Shown here piece by piece: positions 1 through 5,422 of a DNA stretch of 5,422 nucleotides. Positions within the stretch are counted from its first letter, which is position 1; every line of letters starts with the position of its first letter. Source of the DNA: Lachnospiraceae bacterium UBA3802 (GTDB lineage: Bacteria; Bacillota; Clostridia; Lachnospirales; Lachnospiraceae); assembly GCA_002369155.1 (NCBI GenBank), contig DFEM01000098.1, forward strand, positions 1 to 5,422, given 5' to 3'. The translations under genes and the position numbers were made by a program. Under the pieces are notes generated by a model. That model saw only the letters and a program-made list of their open reading frames with translations, did no database searches and was not told the origin of the DNA.

Positions 1-488
1 TTCCCGTTCATATGGTTGAAACAATTAACAAACTCATCAGAGTAAGCCGTCAGTTGCTTCAGGAATACGGTCGTGAACCGACGCCCGAAGAAATCGCCGA
101 TTATATGAAGATGGATGTGGCAAGAGTAAGAGAAATCCTTAAGATATCTCAGGAACCCGTATCTCTTGAAACTCCCATCGGTGAAGAGGAAGATTCGCAT
201 CTCGGTGATTTCATTCCCGACGAAAACGTTCCCATTCCCGTTGAGGCTGCAACACAGACACTTCTTAAAGAACAGCTCAATGAAGTTCTCGGAACACTTA
301 CGGACAGAGAAGAGAGAGTTCTTCGTTTAAGATTCGGAATGGATGACGGCAAAGCAAGAACATTGGAAGAAGTCGGCAAGGAATTCAATGTAACAAGAGA
401 AAGAATCCGTCAGATTGAAGCAAAAGCATTAAGAAAACTCCGCCAGCGTTCACGCTCCGGAAAACTTCGTGATTACATCGAAGATTAA
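1..488 (+). CDS. rpoD: RNA polymerase primary sigma factor RpoD/SigA, C-terminal part (5' end outside window)
   Basis: This is the C-terminal end of the housekeeping sigma-70 factor, which directs RNA polymerase to -10/-35 promoters. The reading frame is already open at base 3, giving Pro-Val-His before the Met at 12, so that Met is internal and the gene begins upstream. Numbering from that Met, residues 1-55 are sigma region 3, including the [10 protein letters not shown] stretch. The acidic region 3.2 finger follows (about 58-72, [11 protein letters not shown]). Region 4.1 is at about 93-109 ([14 protein letters not shown]). The region 4.2 helix-turn-helix that reads the -35 box is at about 117-145, with [20 protein letters not shown]. 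The conserved group 1 ending (LRDYIED type) is intact and stops at TAA 486-488. trmK begins 33 bp downstream with no terminator between them, so they are probably co-transcribed. The identification is essentially certain from region 4. Confidence 0.97.
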   Translation, partial: PVHMVETINKLIRVSRQLLQEYGREPTPEEIADYMKMDVARVREILKISQEPVSLETPIGEEEDSHLGDFIPDENVPIPVEAATQTLLKEQLNEVLGTLTDREERVLRLRFGMDDGKARTLEEVGKEFNVTRERIRQIEAKALRKLRQRSRSGKLRDYIED

Positions 489-521
489 TAAGAGAATTTA
501 TTATATTGAAAGGCAGCCGGA

Positions 522-1304
522 ATGAACAGGTATAATTTGTCAAAAAGACTTGAAAAAGTGGCAAACTTGGTTGAACCGGCTGCTTTTCTAGTTGATATAG
601 GTTGCGATCACGGCTTTATGGCCATTGATCTGGTTAAATCGGGCAAAGTAAAAAAAGCTCTTTGTACCGATATAAATGAGGGACCATTAAAAAGAGCAAA
701 AGATCATATAAAAGAATACGGACTCGAAAAAGAAATAGATACCTGCCTTTCGGACGGATTGATTTCGCTTAAAGAAGATTTCGATAAATATAATTTTGAT
801 TCATGCACCATTTGCGGAATGGGTGGTTTGATGGGAGTTAAAATTATATTTGAAGCTGATGAATTTTTCAGAAGAATGAATTGTTTTTATCTTCAATTGC
901 AGTCGGATATCGAACTCGTACGAATTTTTCTCGAAAATAGCGGTTATGAAATTCTTTTTGAAGACATGGTGTTTGAAGATTCGAAATATTATACGGTAAT
1001 GAAGGTAAAAAATAAGGAAAACCGTGACATTTCTTCTGTGTTTTGCGATGTTTCTTTTGACAATCTGCCTTATGAATTAAAAAGAATATTCGAATCGCTT
1101 AATGAAAACGACAGCGTTAAATACAAATACCCTTATTACGAAGGAATGGATAAGGAAACTTACGAGAAATTCCTTTTGTTTATGATAGACAAATACACAA
1201 AAATAGATTCTTATCTGCCAAAGGATTCCGACAGAATTCCCGTAATAAACAAGGAACGAAAAATCATGGAACTGGCTTTGGATTTATATAAGGAGAAAAA
1301 ATAA
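522..1304 (+). CDS. trmK: tRNA (adenine(22)-N(1))-methyltransferase TrmK
   Basis: A 260-residue class I SAM-dependent methyltransferase of the TrmK (YqfN) family, which by family knowledge makes m1A at position 22 in the D-loop of bacterial tRNAs in the cytoplasm. Visible motifs are the SAM-binding motif I VDIGCDHG (residues 24-31), the acidic end of strand 2 at D50 (CTDIN), LSDGL at 76-80, and the family's GMGG motif as CGMGG at 98-102. The LQ-x-D segment (about 125-129) then leads into NSGYEILFEDMVFED (139-153), typical of the end of the Rossmann domain. Residues from about 165 form the charged, helical C-terminal extension. The ATG at 522 is preceded by only a weak ribosome site (AAAGG, 509-513). 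The order rpoD, trmK, Nif3-family gene is the same as in Bacillus, where cccA also intervenes. The stop overlaps the next start by one base. The family call is confident; activity is inferred. Confidence 0.93.
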   Translation: MNRYNLSKRLEKVANLVEPAAFLVDIGCDHGFMAIDLVKSGKVKKALCTDINEGPLKRAKDHIKEYGLEKEIDTCLSDGLISLKEDFDKYNFDSCTICGMGGLMGVKIIFEADEFFRRMNCFYLQLQSDIELVRIFLENSGYEILFEDMVFEDSKYYTVMKVKNKENRDISSVFCDVSFDNLPYELKRIFESLNENDSVKYKYPYYEGMDKETYEKFLLFMIDKYTKIDSYLPKDSDRIPVINKERKIMELALDLYKEKK

Positions 1305-2104
1305 TGTTACTTAGAGAGATTTATAAAAATCTGGATGCAATTGCTCCTTTTGAATATCAGGAAGAATGGGATAATTCCGGACTTCTTATAGGAGATATGG
1401 ACTGTGATGTCGAAAGAATACTTGTAACACTCGATGTGACGGATGAAGTGGTAGAACAGGCAATTCAGGCACACGCCGATCTTATTATTTCTCATCATCC
1501 TCTTATTTTTTCGCCTTTAAGCAAAATCAATTCTGAAGATTTTATTTCAAAAAGAGTATTGAAACTTGCAAATAACAATATTAATTATATTGCAATGCAT
1601 ACGAATATGGATACTACAGGTCTTTCGGATGTTGCCAATGAGCTTCTCAGGTTAAAGAAAGAAAGAGCAATAGAGGTTAACATAAATCAAGGCAATCCTT
1701 TGATAGGAATAGGAAGTATCGGGAAATTCATAAATGACAACAACGATGCAGTTAACATAACATTAAGAGAGGCTGTAGTAAGAACCAAAGAAGCTTTCGG
1801 TTTGAATATTGTCAAGGTATACGGCGATTTGGAACAGACGGTTTCTGAGATTGCTGTCTGCACAGGAGCCGGAAAATCGATGATAGAAGAGTGCATCAAA
1901 GAAAAATGCGACCTTTTAATTACCGGAGATATTACATATCATGCTGCACTTAATGCCGTATCAAGAGGTCTTTGTATAATCGATGCTTCGCATTACGGTA
2001 CGGAGATTGTCTTTGTTGATTTGATCAGAGCATTCTTTGAGATGAATTTTTCGGGCATAAAAATAATTCCCACGATTCAAAAAGAAGTCGGGGAATTTAT
2101 GTAG
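1304..2104 (+). CDS. Nif3/YqfO-family dinuclear metal-binding protein
   Basis: A 266-residue protein of the Nif3-like (NIF3/DUF34, YbgI/YqfO) family. Known members are hexameric rings with a two-metal site. The biochemical role is unsettled; some databases label it GTP cyclohydrolase type 1 or a TrmK partner, which the sequence cannot confirm. The metal ligands are all recognisable: H64-H65 in the SHHPLIF motif, H99 and D103 in HTNMD, and H230 and E234 in the DASHYGTE motif near the end. ITGDITYH (207-213) is the usual sequence before the final motif. The length matches the compact form (E. coli YbgI is about this size) and lacks the PII/CutA-like insert that makes Bacillus YqfO about 370 residues. 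The start ATG shares its A with the trmK TAA (TAATG). A good AAGGAG site lies at 1290-1295, eight bases before the start, so the two proteins are translationally coupled. The gene is convergent with the minus-strand gene that follows. Confidence 0.92.
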   Translation: MLLREIYKNLDAIAPFEYQEEWDNSGLLIGDMDCDVERILVTLDVTDEVVEQAIQAHADLIISHHPLIFSPLSKINSEDFISKRVLKLANNNINYIAMHTNMDTTGLSDVANELLRLKKERAIEVNINQGNPLIGIGSIGKFINDNNDAVNITLREAVVRTKEAFGLNIVKVYGDLEQTVSEIAVCTGAGKSMIEECIKEKCDLLITGDITYHAALNAVSRGLCIIDASHYGTEIVFVDLIRAFFEMNFSGIKIIPTIQKEVGEFM

Positions 2105-2151
2105 CATTTGTTTTGACAGACTTGTGATATCGGGATTCAGAGGAATTCATT

Positions 2152-2171
2152 TAAAACATATATTTGTTTTA
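2152..2171. terminator. Weak AT-rich inverted repeat between convergent genes
   Basis: A perfect 7-bp inverted repeat (TAAAACA / TGTTTTA) with a 6-base loop lies 48 bp after the Nif3 stop and overlaps the stop of the minus-strand gene at 2169-2171. Its position between convergent genes suits a shared terminator. However, only one pair in the stem is G-C and no long T tract follows on either strand, so this is a tentative call. Nothing stronger is present at 2105-2168. Confidence 0.3.
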
Positions 2172-2513
2172 TTCTGATTTTTCAATGTCATTAACGATTT
2201 CTTCGGATTCGCTGACGGCATTAATGTTTTCTTCGGATTCGTTTAAATTGGATTTGGAAAGATTTAATTCTTCGTTATCCGGATTGCTTTCGTTATCATT
2301 ATATAATGATGCAATGTTTTTCTTTCCTGTAACCACGCTTATCATCCAAAGAATCATCCATATCATTATGGGAAAAAAGATACAGCCTGCGGTTAAGAAC
2401 ATAAATACAGTGCTTTTGTTTGGAATATCTATCGGAAATACTGCCAGAACGACCATGGCAAGAATCCAGATTGCAAATACGATAAGGGCTAAAACAGCCA
2501 AAACTCTTTTCAT
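2169..2513 (-). CDS. Small two-helix membrane protein with acidic Asn/Glu/Ser-rich tail, function unknown
   Basis: A 114-residue protein that I do not recognise. It starts MKR and then has a hydrophobic helix at about 4-26, a short linker (PIDIPNKST, 27-35), and a second, longer hydrophobic helix at about 36-62 rich in Met, Ile and Trp. VTGKK (61-65) supplies positive charge. From about 66 the rest is hydrophilic and strongly acidic (many E, D, N and S), probably a disordered cytoplasmic tail by the positive-inside rule. The tail includes two related 10-residue units starting NESEE and SESEE. It is judged real because an AAAGGA ribosome site (+ strand 2522-2527) sits just ahead of the ATG and a full sigma-A promoter lies behind it. 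It is convergent with the Nif3 gene and divergent from the SEC-C gene. No enzyme motif or lipobox is visible. It may be an anti-sigma-like or stress membrane protein, but nothing here shows that. Confidence 0.75.
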   Translation of the reverse strand: MKRVLAVLALIVFAIWILAMVVLAVFPIDIPNKSTVFMFLTAGCIFFPIMIWMILWMISVVTGKKNIASLYNDNESNPDNEELNLSKSNLNESEENINAVSESEEIVNDIEKSE

Positions 2514-2547
2514 TTGTGTTTTCCTTTAATCTTTATGATTTGATTTA

Positions 2548-2576
2548 ACTATAGTTATACCTTTGGTTTGTGTCAA
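2548..2576 (-). promoter_or_regulatory. Sigma-A promoter for the minus-strand membrane protein gene
   Basis: Read on the minus strand, a consensus -35 TTGACA (2571-2576) is followed by a 17-base spacer (2554-2570) and a -10 TATAGT (2548-2553). Transcription would start near 2541, leaving a leader of roughly 28 bases with the ribosome site at 2522-2527. The match is 6/6 and 5/6 to consensus at optimal spacing, which suggests fairly strong constitutive expression unless a repressor acts on the nearby palindrome. Confidence 0.82.
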
Positions 2577-2581
2577 TAATA

Positions 2582-2593
2582 AAGAATATTCTT
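2582..2593. repeat. Perfect 12-bp palindrome AAGAATATTCTT in the divergent spacer
   Basis: The sequence is its own reverse complement over 12 bases. It lies five bases upstream of the -35 box of the minus-strand promoter and in front of the plus-strand SEC-C gene. A centred palindrome between divergent genes is a common form of dimeric regulator site. It could equally be chance in AT-rich DNA, and no regulator gene lies in the window. Confidence 0.4.
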
Positions 2594-2608
2594 CCAATTT
2601 GGGATTAA

Positions 2609-2640
2609 TTGATTTATACTGAATATCGATTATCAATCGA
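2609..2640 (+). promoter_or_regulatory. Candidate promoter with overlapping inverted repeat, upstream of the SEC-C gene
   Basis: The SEC-C gene needs its own promoter because its upstream neighbour is divergent. Two weak candidates are visible. One is a good -10 TATACT (2615-2620) with a poor -35 at 2592-2597 (TTCCAA, 17-base spacer). The other is TTGATT (2609-2614) and TATCAA (2631-2636) at 16 bases. A perfect inverted repeat TCGATT-ATC-AATCGA spans 2626-2640. It would cover the second -10 or lie at the start site of the first, which would suit an operator. The choice between candidates cannot be made from sequence. Confidence 0.35.
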
Positions 2641-2675
2641 AAATTATTATTTTATATAAAGGATGGTATTAATTT

Positions 2676-3179
2676 ATGAAATTACTCGACGTTTGGCGTT
2701 CAAAAGCTTATGACGAAAGAGCAGACAAATCCCAGCTCCAGCCTATCTGGAATACATACTTTGCTTTGGAAAAAGGCTTTTATCAGAAGCTTCTTCCCGA
2801 AAAAGAGGTTGTAAAGGGAACAGTTAAGGAACTTTGCGAAAAGTATGATATCGATACTTTTTACATGACAGGTATTCTTGACGGCATCAATGATTCGCTT
2901 GTTACTCCCAACCCCATTGAAGAGATGGAAGAGGATACTATGATCTCCCTTGAATACGACAAGGAACTTCTTTACAAGAACATGGTTGCTGCCGGTGCAG
3001 ACTGGCTTTATAACCTTGAAGAGTGGAACGAATATTTTACAGAGGATGAAAAGAAAGCTCTTTACAAGGAACAGAAAGCTTCCACAACCATTAAGAAGGA
3101 CGTAAAGGTTTATCCCAACGATCCCTGTCCCTGCGGATCGGGTAAAAAATATAAAAAATGTTGCGGTAAAAATGCTTAA
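2676..3179 (+). CDS. SEC-C motif zinc-binding protein, function unknown
   Basis: A 167-residue soluble protein ending in a SEC-C motif (about 147-166), the zinc-binding peptide first known from the SecA C-terminus. The ligands C151, C153, C162 and C163 are all present in [17 protein letters not shown]. In SecA this motif contacts SecB and ribosomes; in stand-alone proteins the role is mostly unknown. Residues 1-140 match no domain I can name. They are acidic and helical, with the segments [16 protein letters not shown] (45-60) and [19 protein letters not shown] (66-84). I recall similar full-length proteins as a conserved, unnamed family in Lachnospiraceae (memory only). The ATG at 2676 follows AAAGGA at 2658-2663 with a longish 12-base gap; a closer ATG at 2663 is out of frame. 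Leucine codons are strongly biased: 11 of 15 are CTT, as in infC, suggesting good expression. The CPBP gene follows after 22 bp and is probably co-transcribed. Confidence 0.88.
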   Translation: MKLLDVWRSKAYDERADKSQLQPIWNTYFALEKGFYQKLLPEKEVVKGTVKELCEKYDIDTFYMTGILDGINDSLVTPNPIEEMEEDTMISLEYDKELLYKNMVAAGADWLYNLEEWNEYFTEDEKKALYKEQKASTTIKKDVKVYPNDPCPCGSGKKYKKCCGKNA

Positions 3180-3201
3180 TCCCCGACATAGAGGATAATT
3201 C

Positions 3202-4428
3202 ATGGATAAATTGGATTTTTCGCCGGAAAAAATCAAAGAACAAAAAAAGAATTATTATGCTTCTTTTCTTTGGAAACTTACAGTTGCGTTGATAATTATT
3301 ATGTTATTGCAGTTTATTATTATAAATCCGGTGATTATCATCTCAAGACTGCTTTTGGAAACTATTGCGAATCCGTCAAATGCGGTATCGAATAATCTTG
3401 ACTATTCGACCGTTAACAATATTCTTTCGACTGTTTCTTCTGTATTGCAATTGATAGGATTGATGTTTACAGACGGAATCGGTGCGTGGTTTCTGTATTC
3501 CATGACGAAGGAAACCTCCCGGGCTCCACAAAAAAGAAATATGCCTTTCGGATATTGGATAGTCGCATTTTTGATTTGTTTCGGACTCGGCGGAATATTC
3601 ATGTTGGTAGGAAATATAGCCGAATCGATAGTGCTGCTTCCGGGTACGACTTTAAGGAACATGTTATACTATCCTTTGGCTTCGAGCTCGGGAAGCATTG
3701 CCGAAAATATAATCTATGCGAATGACAGCTGGCTGTATTTTTTGACACAGGTTTTGATTGCCGGATTCGGAATTCCTGTTTTGGAAGAATTTATTTTCAG
3801 AAAACTGGTAATAGACAATACCTCAAAATACGGTTTTGGAGCAGCTGTGATGATATCGGCTTTTTCATTTGGCGCTTTTCATTTTAATTTAAGACAATTC
3901 TTTTATGCCTTTGCATTGGGAATGGTCTTTGCTTATGTATATGCATTCACAGGCAATATAAGGTATTCCATTGCTTTTCATATCGGATATAATATGTATT
4001 CGTCTTTTGTTATCGCACTTGCAAAAAAACTTGCGACACAGGAAGCTCTGGAAAGTTTAAGCGAATCTGCAAAACTTTTGGGAGAAAACTTAAAATCCGA
4101 TCCCGGAATGGCGATGAATGCTTTTTACGGATTTTATGAATATATTCAAAGCCTGGCCGAAAAGCCTGTTTCTCTTTTTGGAATTTCCTTTTATGTTTTT
4201 GCGAGATTATTCGCTTTTCTTCTGATGTTTACGGGAATTGTGCTTTTCCTGGTTTTCCTTCGAAAAGCGATTAAGGTAAGATCTCAAATGCCCATGGGCG
4301 AGAAGGGTACAAAAAGATGTGCGGCGTTTAATTACGGAGCCGCAATGTTTTACGTATTGGTCGGAATTGTATTTTTTGCATATTATTTCATGGCAAATAT
4401 TTCTGCATTTTGGGGTCACAGACATTAA
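3202..4428 (+). CDS. CPBP-family intramembrane glutamic protease (CAAX/Abi type)
   Basis: A 408-residue polytopic membrane protein. The C-terminal half carries the three CPBP (Rce1/Abi, PF02517-type) motifs: EEFIFR with E195, E196 and R200; the second motif FGAFH with H227; and HIGYN with H260 and N264. These form the catalytic glutamate and histidine site inside the membrane. Hydrophobic segments lie at about 25-50, 79-100, 117-140, 178-194, 212-228, 232-250, 255-275, 327-355 and 376-400. A lysine-rich cytoplasmic N-terminus precedes the first. Two features differ from short family members: a soluble loop at 51-75, and a long section after the last motif (276-408) with a charged helix and two more membrane segments. 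The ribosome site GAGGA (3191-3195) is six bases before the ATG. Substrate is unknown; relatives act in prenyl-protein processing, bacteriocin immunity or sensing. No bacteriocin gene is nearby, so immunity is not supported here. Confidence 0.9.
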   Translation: MDKLDFSPEKIKEQKKNYYASFLWKLTVALIIIMLLQFIIINPVIIISRLLLETIANPSNAVSNNLDYSTVNNILSTVSSVLQLIGLMFTDGIGAWFLYSMTKETSRAPQKRNMPFGYWIVAFLICFGLGGIFMLVGNIAESIVLLPGTTLRNMLYYPLASSSGSIAENIIYANDSWLYFLTQVLIAGFGIPVLEEFIFRKLVIDNTSKYGFGAAVMISAFSFGAFHFNLRQFFYAFALGMVFAYVYAFTGNIRYSIAFHIGYNMYSSFVIALAKKLATQEALESLSESAKLLGENLKSDPGMAMNAFYGFYEYIQSLAEKPVSLFGISFYVFARLFAFLLMFTGIVLFLVFLRKAIKVRSQMPMGEKGTKRCAAFNYGAAMFYVLVGIVFFAYYFMANISAFWGHRH

Positions 4429-4453
4429 AAATGTTTTTTCTTTCAAATAGTTG

Positions 4454-4482
4454 TTGACTTTGAATGAAAAATAAGTTAAACT
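4454..4482 (+). promoter_or_regulatory. Sigma-A promoter of the infC-rpmI-rplT operon
   Basis: TTGACT (4454-4459) and TAAACT (4477-4482) are separated by exactly 17 bases. This puts the start of transcription at about 4489 and gives a leader of about 145 bases before infC. It is the only well-spaced promoter in the 205-bp gap after the CPBP gene, and its position just ahead of the attenuator supports the call. Confidence 0.82.
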
Positions 4483-4488
4483 GTCTAA

Positions 4489-4612
4489 AGTTGTAAAAAC
4501 AAAGAAGAGTATCCGCTCTCACCCGACGACAATTGCGTTTTCGGCGTTAATATAGAAAAGTAAGTTTAAACTTTTTATATTAGAGTGGATATTTTGTCCA
4601 CTCTATTTTTTT
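4489..4612 (+). ncRNA. infC leader RNA, L20-type transcription attenuator
   Basis: The leader can adopt two exclusive folds. In one, 4581-4589 pairs with 4597-4605 as an intrinsic terminator. In the other, 4506-4519 pairs with 4582-4595 (14 bp including three G-U pairs), which uses up the terminator's 5' arm and so acts as an antiterminator. Inside that long-range helix two local hairpins remain possible. One is at 4523-4544 (CCGA/TCGG plus GAC/GTT, loop AATTGC). The other is at 4549-4581 (12 bp with one bulged G, 8-base loop). In Bacillus subtilis the infC-rpmI-rplT leader is known to switch between such folds, and L20 binding promotes termination (Rfam family L20_leader). The pairings are seen in the sequence. 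L20 as ligand is inferred from operon content and leader position, and the exact L20 contact site cannot be picked out. Confidence 0.8.
4581..4612 (+). terminator. Intrinsic terminator in the infC leader
   Basis: A perfect 9-bp stem, TAGAGTGGA (4581-4589) with TCCACTCTA (4597-4605), has a 7-base loop and is followed immediately by seven T residues (4606-4612). It ends 21 bases before the infC start, so it works as a regulated stop inside the leader rather than as the end of the CPBP gene alone. Confidence 0.9.
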
Positions 4613-4624
4613 GAATCTGTCATA

Positions 4625-4633
4625 CGGAGGAAT
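4625..4633 (+). promoter_or_regulatory. infC: infC ribosome binding site with unusually short spacing
   Basis: A strong CGGAGG (4625-4630) sits only three bases before the ATG at 4634. The neighbouring genes have six to nine bases. No other in-frame ATG, GTG or TTG gives a better fit while keeping the conserved IF3 N-terminus. The site is real, but the spacing suggests reduced initiation. Confidence 0.65.
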
Positions 4634-5149
4634 ATGAAGAATAACGACTATATTATCAACGATCAGATAAGAGTATCTGAGGTAAGAGTAATTTCTGATG
4701 AAGGTGAAATGCTTGGCGTAATGTCTACGGCCGATGCATTGAGAAAAGCAGATGATGCAGGTCTTGATTTAATCATGATCTCTCCGAATGCGAACCCTCC
4801 TGTATGTCGTATAGAAGATTTCGGAAAATTCAAGTACGAACAGCTTCGCAAAGAAAAAGAGAACAAAAAGAAACAGAAAGTAACCGAAGTTAAGGAAATT
4901 CGTTTTTCACCCAATATTGATACAAACGATTTCAATACAAAGAAAAATGCAGCCAGAAAATTCCTTACAAAAGGCGAAAAGGTTAAGGTTACCGTACGTT
5001 TCAGGGGAAGAGAAATGGCACACGGTATTCCCACTGCCAAGAAACTTCTTGATGATTTTGCAAATGACCTTTCCGATGTTTCTACACTTGAAAAGGAAGC
5101 CAAGGTTGAAGGCCGTTCGATAGCTATGGTTTTGGCTGAGAAGAAGTAA
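4634..5149 (+). CDS. infC: Translation initiation factor IF-3
   Basis: IF-3 (171 residues, normal length) binds the 30S subunit, keeps it apart from 50S and proofreads the start codon and initiator tRNA. The N-terminal domain (about 1-75) shows INDQIRVSEVRVI, LDLIMISPNANPPVCRI and the conserved GKFKYE with Y68. The basic helical linker is at about 71-87 (KEKENKKKQK). The C-terminal 30S-binding domain has KEIRFSPNIDTNDFNTK (87-103), GEKVKVTVRFRGREMAH (114-130) and ends in EGRSIAMVLAEKK. It is the first gene of the classic infC-rpmI-rplT operon and lies just after the attenuator. The start is ATG here, not the AUU used by E. coli infC for autocontrol. Leucine codons favour CTT (8 of 11), consistent with high expression. 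Confidence 0.97.
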   Translation: MKNNDYIINDQIRVSEVRVISDEGEMLGVMSTADALRKADDAGLDLIMISPNANPPVCRIEDFGKFKYEQLRKEKENKKKQKVTEVKEIRFSPNIDTNDFNTKKNAARKFLTKGEKVKVTVRFRGREMAHGIPTAKKLLDDFANDLSDVSTLEKEAKVEGRSIAMVLAEKK

Positions 5150-5185
5150 CAGTTAAAATATATTTTCTTAAGGAGGACTTAAACA

Positions 5186-5383
5186 ATGCCTAAAATGAAG
5201 ACATCCAGAGCTGCTGCAAAGCGCTTTAAATTAACAGGAACAGGTAAATTAAAAAGAGCTAAAGCTTATAAGAGCCATATCTTAACAAAGAAGTCTACAA
5301 AGAGAAAGAGAAACTTGAGACAGGCTGCTATTACAGACAGCACAAACGTTAAGAACATGAAGAAGATTTTACCTTACATCTAA
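5186..5383 (+). CDS. rpmI: 50S ribosomal protein L35
   Basis: A 65-residue, highly basic protein with the L35 signature: [21 protein letters not shown] (1-21), the [16 protein letters not shown] core (30-45), and the ending [11 protein letters not shown]. It is a small protein buried in 23S rRNA of the large subunit. The length is normal. A near-perfect AAGGAGG site (5170-5176) lies nine bases before the ATG, and the gene starts 36 bp after infC with no terminator between. It is co-transcribed with infC and rplT and therefore under the same leader attenuator. Confidence 0.97.
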   Translation: MPKMKTSRAAAKRFKLTGTGKLKRAKAYKSHILTKKSTKRKRNLRQAAITDSTNVKNMKKILPYI

Positions 5384-5403
5384 GGAAAGAGAGGAAGTAA
5401 ACA

Positions 5404-5422
5404 ATGGCAAGAATTAAAGGTG
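5404..5422 (+). CDS. rplT: 50S ribosomal protein L20, first six codons (continues beyond window)
   Basis: Only MARIKG and one further base are present, but this is the invariant beginning of L20. It follows rpmI by 20 bp behind a GAGGA ribosome site (5391-5395), as expected in the infC-rpmI-rplT operon. L20 is needed early in 50S assembly and is the known autoregulator of this operon in Bacillus. The rest of the gene lies outside the window. Confidence 0.92.

Noticed and set aside
2113..2118. A perfect TTGACA just after the Nif3 stop, as a possible -35 box
   Set aside because: No acceptable -10 lies 16-18 bases downstream, and it would only read antisense into the minus-strand gene.
2164..2529. 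A 121-codon open frame on the plus strand, opposite the small membrane protein gene
   Set aside because: The start has no ribosome site. The product is a serine-rich and then Ile/Thr-rich mix typical of antisense reading, while the minus strand has a promoter, a ribosome site and clear membrane helices.
2700..3236. A 178-codon minus-strand open frame opposite the SEC-C gene
   Set aside because: It is the complement of a protein with an intact zinc motif and has Phe/Leu-rich antisense composition. The plus-strand gene explains the whole region.
3202..4428. CPBP protease as a bacteriocin-immunity or phage-defence (Abi) gene
   Set aside because: No bacteriocin precursor, exporter or defence gene lies nearby. 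The context is housekeeping, and most CPBP proteins have unknown substrates.
4422..4439. Short hairpin ACATT-AAA-AATGT followed by six T, at the end of the CPBP gene, as a terminator
   Set aside because: The stem is only 5 bp with a single G-C pair. It might slow polymerase, but I would not annotate it as a terminator.
4652..4654. In-frame ATT as a rare IF-3-type start codon for infC
   Set aside because: There is no Shine-Dalgarno in front of it, and the upstream ATG has one, even though the spacing is short.
4663..5103. A 146-codon minus-strand open frame opposite infC
   Set aside because: It is a shadow of the unmistakable IF-3 gene.

Overview
The window looks like ordinary core chromosome from a low-GC Firmicute, most likely class Clostridia and probably Lachnospiraceae. 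This rests on AT-rich sequence, strong AGGAGG-type ribosome sites, the order rpoD-trmK-Nif3 family gene, an infC-rpmI-rplT operon behind an attenuator leader, and L35 and SEC-C proteins that resemble Lachnospiraceae versions. The family assignment is from memory of similar proteins, not from a search.

Layout. At 1-2104 three genes run left to right as one apparent operon: the 3' end of rpoD (housekeeping sigma factor), trmK (tRNA m1A22 methyltransferase) and a Nif3/YqfO-family metal protein. trmK and the Nif3 gene overlap in a TAATG. At 2169-2513 a small two-helix membrane protein with a very acidic tail lies on the minus strand, convergent with the Nif3 gene and with its own clear sigma-A promoter. 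A 162-bp divergent spacer (2514-2675) holds that promoter, a perfect 12-bp palindrome and a second inverted repeat. At 2676-4428 come a SEC-C zinc-motif protein and, 22 bp later, a CPBP (Abi/CAAX-type) intramembrane protease. At 4429-4633 a 205-bp gap carries a sigma-A promoter and a leader RNA that can form either an intrinsic terminator or a long-range antiterminator. This is the arrangement known for the L20-autoregulated infC leader. infC and rpmI follow, and the first 19 bases of rplT close the window.

How it works together. Both ends are housekeeping: transcription initiation and tRNA modification on the left, translation initiation and 50S assembly on the right. The L20 encoded by the last gene probably feeds back on the leader at 4489-4612. 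The middle (minus-strand membrane protein, SEC-C protein, CPBP protease) is the least understood part. No mobile element, CRISPR array, tRNA, rRNA or phage gene is visible, and I found no convincing new multi-gene system. The best points for a second look are the attenuator pairing, the tight Shine-Dalgarno spacing of infC, and the uncharacterised SEC-C and acidic-tail membrane proteins with their divergent control region.
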